Of a DNA stretch of 7,157 nt, positions 1-4,098 are shown piece after piece. This DNA comes from Candidatus Alectryobacillus merdavium (GTDB lineage Bacteria; Bacillota_I; Bacilli_A; RFN20; CAG-826). Every line of letters begins with the position of its first letter. Positions within the stretch are counted from its first letter, which is position 1. Below the pieces are notes generated by a model. The model saw only the letters and a list, made by a program, of their open reading frames with translations, ran no database searches and was not told the origin of the DNA. The position numbers were made by a program, and so were the translations under genes. The stretch covers positions 1 to 7,157 of the forward strand of contig JADIMN010000066.1 in assembly GCA_017694735.1 (NCBI GenBank), in the 5' to 3' direction.

Positions 1-494
1 TTATCCTTACTTATATTATATTGATCTTTTAAAGAAGAAATCTTAGCATCATCATATTTATAAAACTTTTCATTACTTACATAATTTGGAATATAAGTAA
101 TTTTTTCTCTATTAATTCCAACTTTATTTACTAAATCATTAATATAATATGGATTTACAACTATACATTCGTCAGCTTTTCTATAAAATTTAAAAACATA
201 CCATTTATAAATTTTAAACATCCATTTAGGCATTTTTAAACTACCATCATTTTCATCTGGTATAAAATGAACATAACATACATTAATTTTTTTCTTTTTA
301 AACTTAAAGTAAAAGCTTGGATTAACTGTGTGAAAATGATTTATATCAAATCTTTTTGGTTTTTTTGAATTAATGCTTATATCTAATGAATCAATCTTTT
401 TTACTAAATTAACTTGTTCAAAAAAATTGGCACCAACACCTTGCCCTTCTACTTTTAAGCCACCTGCATACATATTAATTTTTAATTTATTCAT
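1..494 (-). CDS. GT4-type (GT-B fold) glycosyltransferase, N-terminal part; C-terminus beyond left edge
   Basis: The frame stays open from an ATG at 494 down to the window edge, giving 164 codons plus two bases. The protein starts MNKLKINMYAGGLKVEGQGV. It contains a Gly-rich GQGVGANFFEQV segment near residues 17-28, DINHFHTVNP near 52-61, YVHFIPDENDGSLKMP near 75-90, and VVNPYYINDL followed by KITYIPNYVSNEKFY near 122-150. This order is typical of the N-terminal Rossmann half and linker of GT4 retaining glycosyltransferases that use nucleotide sugars. The C-terminal donor-binding half, with its usual EX7E motif, is not visible. Similar Bacilli proteins often build membrane glycolipids or surface glycans, but the acceptor cannot be read here, so no symbol is given. 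An in-frame TAA lies 15 bases upstream of the ATG. No Shine-Dalgarno sequence is visible, and a TATAAT box ends 6 bases before the ATG, so the message may be leaderless. Confidence 0.75.
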   Translation of the reverse strand, partial: MNKLKINMYAGGLKVEGQGVGANFFEQVNLVKKIDSLDISINSKKPKRFDINHFHTVNPSFYFKFKKKKINVCYVHFIPDENDGSLKMPKWMFKIYKWYVFKFYRKADECIVVNPYYINDLVNKVGINREKITYIPNYVSNEKFYKYDDAKISSLKDQYNISKD

Positions 495-500
495 ATTTAA

Positions 501-529
501 ATTATATAGTTATCTTAACAAATAAAAAA
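501..529 (-). promoter_or_regulatory. Candidate promoter of the glycosyltransferase gene, possibly leaderless
   Basis: On the minus strand a perfect TATAAT box (506 to 501) within ACTATATAAT ends 6 bases before the ATG at 494. Transcription would therefore start at or next to the A of the start codon. At 17-bp spacing the -35 region is only TTTTTT (529 to 524), which is the U-tract of the tRNA terminator, so the -35 is poor. The box is strong but A/T-rich DNA yields such boxes by chance. Confidence 0.4.
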
Positions 530-544
530 AGAGGAATTTCCTCT
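524..544 (-). terminator. Rho-independent terminator downstream of tRNA-Thr
   Basis: Read on the minus strand, AGAGGA and TCCTCT form a 6-bp stem around a 3-base loop (15-base palindrome at 530-544). Seven U residues follow (530 to 524), then a further A/U-rich run. It starts 4 bases after the CCA end of the tRNA. There is no U-tract on the plus-strand side, so it acts only on leftward transcription. It separates the tRNA (and rimO read-through) from the glycosyltransferase gene. Confidence 0.8.
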
Positions 545-548
545 AAAA

Positions 549-622
549 TGGTGCCTCGTGCCAGAGTCGAACTAGCCATTGATCCTTACCATGGACCCGT
601 TATACCGATTAACTAACAAGGC
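549..622 (-). tRNA. tRNA-Thr, anticodon GGT
   Basis: A 74-nt cloverleaf folds by eye on the minus strand. The acceptor stem GCCTTGT pairs with ACGAGGC (one G-U), and the discriminator A and CCA are encoded. The D arm is GTTA/TAAC with loop ATCGGTA carrying the GG pair. The anticodon stem is GGTCC/GGATC with one G-U pair, and the loop ATGGTAA places anticodon GGT at 590-588. The variable loop is 4 nt (AATG). The T arm is GCTAG-TTCGACT-CTGGC with the conserved TTCGA. GGT reads ACC and ACU threonine codons. The loop ATGGTAA is the form I recall from Bacillus tRNA-Thr(GGU), which supports the assignment despite the less common A at position 32. It lies 46 nt downstream of rimO with no terminator between them, so it may be both co-transcribed and driven by its own promoter. 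Confidence 0.95.
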
Positions 623-630
623 GCTTTAAT

Positions 631-659
631 ATTATATCTTATTTAATATTTTATTGCTA
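631..659 (-). promoter_or_regulatory. Candidate promoter of tRNA-Thr
   Basis: A perfect TATAAT on the minus strand (636 to 631) sits 8 bases before the mature tRNA 5' end, which would place the transcription start about 2 bases upstream of the tRNA. At 17-bp spacing the -35 is TAGCAA (659 to 654), a weak 3 of 6 match. Spacing to the tRNA is right for a short 5' leader. The weak -35 leaves open that the tRNA depends partly on rimO read-through. Confidence 0.5.
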
Positions 660-668
660 TTAAATTTA

Positions 669-1973
669 TTAATTTTCAATTTTCTCCAGCAATTCTCCAC
701 TTAAATCATAAAAAGAGGAAGAATTAATTTTAATTTTAACTATATCTCCTTCTTTTAAAGGTGTATTACTTCTAATATAAATATTGCCATCTATGTCATC
801 TGGAGCATTAAAATAAGTTCTTACAGTATACTCATTTTCTTTTAACTTATATGTAATAATACCTTTCATTACCTCTCCGACATGTTTTTTATTTAAATCA
901 TATGAAATTAAACTTTGTTGCTTCATAATTTCACTTTTTCTTAACTCTTTTGTTTTTTCTCTAACTTGATGAGGCATATTAAAACTTGGCGTATCTTCTT
1001 CTCTTGAATAAGAAAATACTCCTAAATGATCAAATTTATATTTAAAAAGAAATTTTTTAAGAGAAATAAAATCTCTTTTATTTTCTCCAGGAAATCCAGT
1101 AATAATTGTTGTTCTTAATATAGCGTTTTTAAAATTTCTTCTAACTTTTTTAACTAAATTTATTATATCTTTTTGCTTATCTTTTCTATTCATCAATTTA
1201 AGCATTTTATTAGTTGAGTGTTGAATTGGAATATCAAAATATGGTAGCAAAACCTCACTATTTTCCTTAATTAAAGTAATTAATCTATCACTTACTTCAT
1301 AAGAATATAAATATAGTAATCTAATAAATTTAAATAATTTTAACTTTAAAATATCATCTAATAAAGAAGCAATATCATAGTCCTTATAAATATCACTACC
1401 ATACTTTGTTGTATCTTGAGATATTATAATAAGCTCTTTAACTCCACTCTCTCCAAGTCTTTTAGCTTCTTTTAATAGTATTTCTTTTTCAATGCTATGA
1501 AATTCTCCTCTTATTAAAGGTATTGCACAATATGCACAATGATTTGAACATCCATCAGAAATTTTTAAATATGCAGAATATTTTGGAGTTGATAATACTC
1601 TATAATAAGGATTATATTCTTCCTTTATTTCATCATTAAATAATCCTTTAACTAAATTGGACATATTTTTATAATCTTTAATTCTAATAAATAAATCTAC
1701 TTCAGGAATTTCTTTTTTTAAATCTTCATAGTATCTTTCAACTAAACATCCAATAACAATTAATTTTTTATGATATCTTAAATATTTAAAAATTGTATCT
1801 AAACTTTCTTTTTTTGCATCATTTATAAAACCACATGTATTAATTACAATTACATCTGCTTTTTCTGGATCTAAAACAATCTTAAAATCATTTCTATTAA
1901 AAAAAGATAAGACGGTCTCACTATCAACAGCATTTTTAACGCAACCTAAAGAAATAAGTAATAAATTTTTCAT
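669..1973 (-). CDS. rimO: Ribosomal protein S12 (uS12) aspartate methylthiotransferase RimO
   Basis: RimO is a radical-SAM enzyme with two [4Fe-4S] clusters that adds a methylthio group to a conserved aspartate of ribosomal protein S12. The 434-residue protein has normal family length and all three expected domains. The N-terminal methylthiotransferase domain carries auxiliary-cluster cysteines C11 (SLGCVKN), C47 (NTCGF) and C76 (IGCLVE). The radical-SAM motif CSNHCAYC supplies C142, C146 and C149, followed by AIPLIRG. A C-terminal TRAM domain spans about 365-430. RimO rather than MiaB is indicated by SLGCVKNAVDSE, the ISDGCSNHC context, TTIITGFPGE (289-297), GVFSYSREEDTP (318-329) and APDDIDGNIY (390-399), the last matching the RimO TRAM signature. 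The ATG at 1973 begins directly with the conserved MKNLLLISLGC start. No clear SD precedes it, and a TATAAT box ends 8 bases upstream, so a leaderless or near-leaderless message is possible. It is divergent from the flavodiiron gene, with tRNA-Thr downstream. Confidence 0.95.
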   Translation of the reverse strand: MKNLLLISLGCVKNAVDSETVLSFFNRNDFKIVLDPEKADVIVINTCGFINDAKKESLDTIFKYLRYHKKLIVIGCLVERYYEDLKKEIPEVDLFIRIKDYKNMSNLVKGLFNDEIKEEYNPYYRVLSTPKYSAYLKISDGCSNHCAYCAIPLIRGEFHSIEKEILLKEAKRLGESGVKELIIISQDTTKYGSDIYKDYDIASLLDDILKLKLFKFIRLLYLYSYEVSDRLITLIKENSEVLLPYFDIPIQHSTNKMLKLMNRKDKQKDIINLVKKVRRNFKNAILRTTIITGFPGENKRDFISLKKFLFKYKFDHLGVFSYSREEDTPSFNMPHQVREKTKELRKSEIMKQQSLISYDLNKKHVGEVMKGIITYKLKENEYTVRTYFNAPDDIDGNIYIRSNTPLKEGDIVKIKINSSSFYDLSGELLEKIEN

Positions 1974-1981
1974 ACTTTAAT

Positions 1982-2010
1982 ATTATATAGTAATTAAAAA
2001 TTATTATCAT
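1982..2010 (-). promoter_or_regulatory. Candidate rimO promoter
   Basis: On the minus strand, -35 ATGATA (2010 to 2005, 4 of 6 to TTGACA) and a perfect TATAAT (1987 to 1982) are separated by 17 bp. The predicted start falls at about 1975-1973, at the rimO ATG. The promoter begins right after the U-tract of the upstream small-RNA terminator, so rimO seems to have its own promoter. The -10 context ACTATATAAT is identical to the one before the glycosyltransferase gene. Confidence 0.55.
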
Positions 2011-2051
2011 AAAAAAAGACGATAAACATTGAGGGCATTAGTTTATCGTCT
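2011..2051 (-). terminator. Intrinsic terminator of the candidate small RNA
   Basis: GACGATAAAC and GTTTATCGTC (2018-2027 and 2041-2050) form a perfect 10-bp stem, extended to 11 bp by A2017-T2051, around a 13-base loop. On the minus strand six U residues follow directly (2016 to 2011). The plus-strand side has no U-tract, so the structure terminates leftward transcription. It ends 37 bases before the rimO start codon, so it cannot be the terminator of rimO itself. It must end something transcribed toward rimO from the right. Confidence 0.8.
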
Positions 2052-2079
2052 ATCAGAAAGGAGGTGCAAAATTTTATAT
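2011..2079 (-). ncRNA. Candidate small regulatory RNA (about 69 nt) with anti-Shine-Dalgarno-like segment
   Basis: Between the divergent rimO and flavodiiron genes, the minus strand shows a complete small transcription unit: a promoter (2113-2086), about 69 nt of RNA, and an intrinsic terminator. From about 2079 the RNA has an A/U-rich start, then GCACCUCCUUUCUGAUAG in a region with no strong self-pairing, then an 11-bp hairpin and U-tract. CACCUCCUUUCU (2066 to 2055) is the 12-nt sequence found at the 3' end of Bacillota 16S rRNA, so the RNA could pair with SD sites of mRNAs. The hairpin loop UAAUGCCCUCAAU holds a second C-rich motif. Exposed C-rich motifs of this kind are known in Gram-positive small RNAs such as RsaE/RoxS. 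No open frame with an SD lies inside it. A regulated rimO leader is an alternative, but rimO has its own promoter after the terminator. No known RNA family was recognised. Confidence 0.5.
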
Positions 2080-2085
2080 ATCTTT

Positions 2086-2113
2086 ATTATAATACATCTA
2101 AAAAATTTAGCAA
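2086..2113 (-). promoter_or_regulatory. Candidate promoter of the small RNA
   Basis: On the minus strand, -35 TTGCTA (2113 to 2108, 4 of 6 matches) and a perfect TATAAT (2091 to 2086) are spaced 16 bp apart. Predicted start is near 2079. It points toward the terminator at 2011-2051, and no coding gene lies between. The cre site at 2122-2135 is immediately upstream of the -35. Confidence 0.55.
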
Positions 2114-2121
2114 CAAAAATT

Positions 2122-2135
2122 TGAAAGCGCTTACA
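2122..2135. promoter_or_regulatory. Catabolite-responsive element (cre), predicted CcpA operator
   Basis: TGAAAGCGCTTACA fits the 14-base Bacilli cre consensus TGWAANCGNTNWCA at every fixed position when read on either strand, with the palindromic core AAGCGCTT at 2125-2132. CcpA with phosphorylated HPr-Ser46 binds such sites in response to sugar supply. Its centre is about 49 bases upstream of the predicted small-RNA start and about 74 bases upstream of the predicted flavodiiron start. Upstream positions of this kind suit CcpA activation more than repression, but which promoter it serves is not decided by sequence. The ccpA gene is not in this window. Confidence 0.75.
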
Positions 2136-2165
2136 TATTTTTTCAAAAAAATTATTTACTTATTT

Positions 2166-2199
2166 ATGAAAAAAATACGAAATATTATTTATAATATTT
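2166..2199 (+). promoter_or_regulatory. Candidate flavodiiron promoter overlapped by an A/T-rich palindrome
   Basis: -35 ATGAAA (2166-2171, 4 of 6) and TATAAT (2190-2195) are 18 bp apart, giving a predicted start near 2202 and a very short leader of about 14 nt. The halves AAATATTA (2180-2187) and TAATATTT (2192-2199) form a perfect 8-bp inverted repeat with a 4-base centre that covers the -10 box. A repressor bound there would block the promoter. The repeat is pure A/T and does not match the PerR, Fur, Rex or NsrR consensus that I know, so no regulator is named. Confidence 0.45.
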
Positions 2200-2201
2200 T
2201 T

Positions 2202-2207
2202 GTGAGG
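2202..2207 (+). promoter_or_regulatory. Ribosome binding site of the flavodiiron gene
   Basis: GTGAGG lies 8 bases before the ATG at 2216, a good SD distance, and it fixes the start codon. It falls at or just after the predicted transcription start. Confidence 0.7.
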
Positions 2208-2215
2208 TTATAATT

Positions 2216-4063
2216 ATGGAAAATATATATAAAATTAAAGAAGACTTATATTATATTGGAGCTAGCGATAGAAAAATTCAACTTTTTGAATCACTACAAA
2301 AGCTTACTTATGGAATGGCATATAACTCTTATGTATATTTAGATAAGAAAACTTGTTTATTAGATACATCTGATCACGCTGTTTCTGATGAATTCTTAGA
2401 AAATTTAGACTTTGTCTTAAATGGAAAAAGTCTAGATTATGTTGTTGTTCAACATATGGAACCAGACCATGCGTTTTGTTTAAAAGAAGTTATATTAAGA
2501 CATCCAGAAACAACTCTTGTTATAAATGCTCAAATATTAAAAATGATTAATAACTTTTTTAGAGACATCGATACTTCTAAATTAAAATTATTAATTGTTA
2601 AAGATGGTGATAAATTAGAATTAGGAAACAATACACTGCAATTTGTTTTTGCACCAATGGTTCACTGGCCTGAAGTTATGCTTGCTTACGAAATAAATAC
2701 TAAAACTTTATTCTCAGCTGACGCATTTGGTTCATACGGTGCATTAAATGGAAAAATATATTTTGATGAATATGATTTTGAAAAAGAATTTCTTGATGAA
2801 GCAAGAAGATATTATATGAATATTGTTTCAAAGTATGGAAATCCAGTTCAATCATTATTTAAAAAAGTTGAAGGAGTTCCATTTGATTTAATTCTTCCTT
2901 TACATGGTGTTCTTTTTAGAAAACCAAATGATATTCAATATATTATTAGAAAATATGACACTTGGTCATCATATGAACCAGAAGAAAAAGGCGTCTTAAT
3001 TGTCTATGGTTCAATTTATGGAAACACTGCAAAAGCAGCAAATGTCCTTGCGAAAACCCTTTCAAATGCTGGAGTTAAAAATATATTTGTAAGAGATAGC
3101 AGTATAGTAGATAATTCATTCTTATTAAGTGATGCATTTAAATATTCTTACTTAATTGTCTTATCTTCCTCATATAATGCAGGTGTATTTCCAAAGATTG
3201 AAGAGTTTATGTTATCTTTAAAAGCACATAATTATCAAAATAGAAAAGTTGCTTTTATTGAAAATGGTTCATGGGCTCCAAGTGCTTATAATAGCGTTAA
3301 AGATATTTTAAATTCTTTTGCTAATTGTAAATTATATGATAAGAAAATTACTATATTATCAACTCTATCAAAGGATAATTTATCTCAATTTGACGATTTA
3401 GTTTCATTTATTAAAGAAGATTTTAAAGAGGTTGATTTAAATAGTATTAACACAGCATTTAATATTCCTTATGGTTTATATTTATGCACTTCTGCTAAAG
3501 AAGATAATTCAAGAGTAAACGGTTGTATTATAAACACATTCACTCAAATATCTGATCCAAATATTTATAGTGTTTCTTTAAATAGAACAAATTACACTAC
3601 TAAATTAATTTTAAAATCTAAAAAAATTATTGTAAGTGTCTTAAATCAAGATACACCAATGGATTTAATTAAGAGATTTGGATTCCAAAGCGGAGCTGAA
3701 GGAATTAATAAATTTGAAGGATTTAATGATTTTGAAATTGATAAAGAAAGTAATTTACCATATATTTCTTCAAAATATTCTAATTCTTACTTTGTTGGTG
3801 AAGTTATTAACCATGTAGAATTAGAAGATCATGTTGTAATTTACTTTAAATTAATAAAAACAAAAGCTTTAAATAATAGCAAAACATTAACCTATTCATA
3901 TTATCAAAGCAACATTAAACCAGTTAATAAATCAAAAGGGACAAATATTGGTTGGAGATGTAAAGTCTGTGGATATTTATATAAAGGAGAAAATCTTCCA
4001 AAAGATTTTGTATGTCCTTGGTGTAAACACGGACCAAATGATTTTGAAAAAGTTTTATATTAA
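2216..4063 (+). CDS. Flavodiiron protein (A-type flavoprotein) with C-terminal flavin reductase-like and short rubredoxin domains
   Basis: This 615-residue cytoplasmic enzyme should reduce O2 to water and/or NO to N2O, protecting an anaerobe. Residues 1-255 are the beta-lactamase-like di-iron core, with a full ligand set: H80, E82, D84 and H85 in HMEPDH, then H150 (MVHWPE), D169 (SADAFG) and H230 (LPLHGV). Residues 258-400 are flavodoxin-like with the FMN loop YGSIYGNTAKA (264-274). Residues 416-570 resemble an FMN-binding flavin reductase domain (IPYGLYLCTSAKED, RVNGCIINTF), a fold found at the C-terminus of some flavodiiron proteins. Residues 579-615 are a rubredoxin-like iron site: C582-x2-C585 and C600-x2-C603 (CKVCGYLY, CPWC). 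Only 14 residues separate the pairs, against about 29 in classical rubredoxin. The basic two-domain core is about 400 residues, so electron-delivery modules are fused on. The gene stands alone, with its own promoter and SD, and ends in a bidirectional terminator. O2 versus NO preference cannot be read from the sequence. Confidence 0.93.
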   Translation: MENIYKIKEDLYYIGASDRKIQLFESLQKLTYGMAYNSYVYLDKKTCLLDTSDHAVSDEFLENLDFVLNGKSLDYVVVQHMEPDHAFCLKEVILRHPETTLVINAQILKMINNFFRDIDTSKLKLLIVKDGDKLELGNNTLQFVFAPMVHWPEVMLAYEINTKTLFSADAFGSYGALNGKIYFDEYDFEKEFLDEARRYYMNIVSKYGNPVQSLFKKVEGVPFDLILPLHGVLFRKPNDIQYIIRKYDTWSSYEPEEKGVLIVYGSIYGNTAKAANVLAKTLSNAGVKNIFVRDSSIVDNSFLLSDAFKYSYLIVLSSSYNAGVFPKIEEFMLSLKAHNYQNRKVAFIENGSWAPSAYNSVKDILNSFANCKLYDKKITILSTLSKDNLSQFDDLVSFIKEDFKEVDLNSINTAFNIPYGLYLCTSAKEDNSRVNGCIINTFTQISDPNIYSVSLNRTNYTTKLILKSKKIIVSVLNQDTPMDLIKRFGFQSGAEGINKFEGFNDFEIDKESNLPYISSKYSNSYFVGEVINHVELEDHVVIYFKLIKTKALNNSKTLTYSYYQSNIKPVNKSKGTNIGWRCKVCGYLYKGENLPKDFVCPWCKHGPNDFEKVLY

Positions 4064-4067
4064 TTAT

Positions 4068-4098
4068 TAAAATAACAGCTCGGCGAGCTGTTATTTTA
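4068..4098. terminator. Bidirectional intrinsic terminator between convergent genes
   Basis: A perfect 14-bp stem (4068-4081 with 4085-4098) surrounds a 3-base loop GGC. Its core is ACAGCTC/GAGCTGT, flanked by AAAAT and ATTTT arms, so each strand ends in a U-rich run. It starts 5 bases after the flavodiiron stop. The stop codon of the opposing ABC gene (4098-4096) lies inside the stem. The symmetry shows that one hairpin serves both genes. Confidence 0.9.

Noticed and set aside
669..1973. MiaB (tRNA methylthiotransferase) instead of RimO
   Set aside because: The start SLGCVKNAVDSE, the APDDIDGNIY stretch in the TRAM domain and the GVFSYSREEDTP segment fit RimO and not MiaB.
2018..2050. Riboswitch or T-box leader controlling rimO
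   Set aside because: Only one hairpin with a U-tract is present, no alternative antiterminator pairing or known aptamer motif was seen, and a separate rimO promoter lies downstream of the terminator.
2055..2066. Fragment of a 16S rRNA gene
   Set aside because: The match to the 16S 3' end is limited to the 12-nt tail. The preceding GGAT and helix 45 sequence are absent (GC in place of AT directly before CACC), so it is not an rRNA remnant.
2180..2199. PerR or Fur box at the flavodiiron promoter
   Set aside because: The repeat is 8-4-8, whereas those boxes are 7-1-7 around TTATAAT or TGATAAT. The resemblance is only shared A/T content.
2013..2213. Plus-strand frame open from 2013 to a TAA just before the flavodiiron ATG, including a GTG at 2064 and an ATG further on
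   Set aside because: The GTG lies inside the SD-like sequence itself, the later ATG has no SD, and the product is only the Lys/Asn/Ile/Phe/Tyr mixture expected of A/T-rich DNA. The region is better explained by promoters and the cre.
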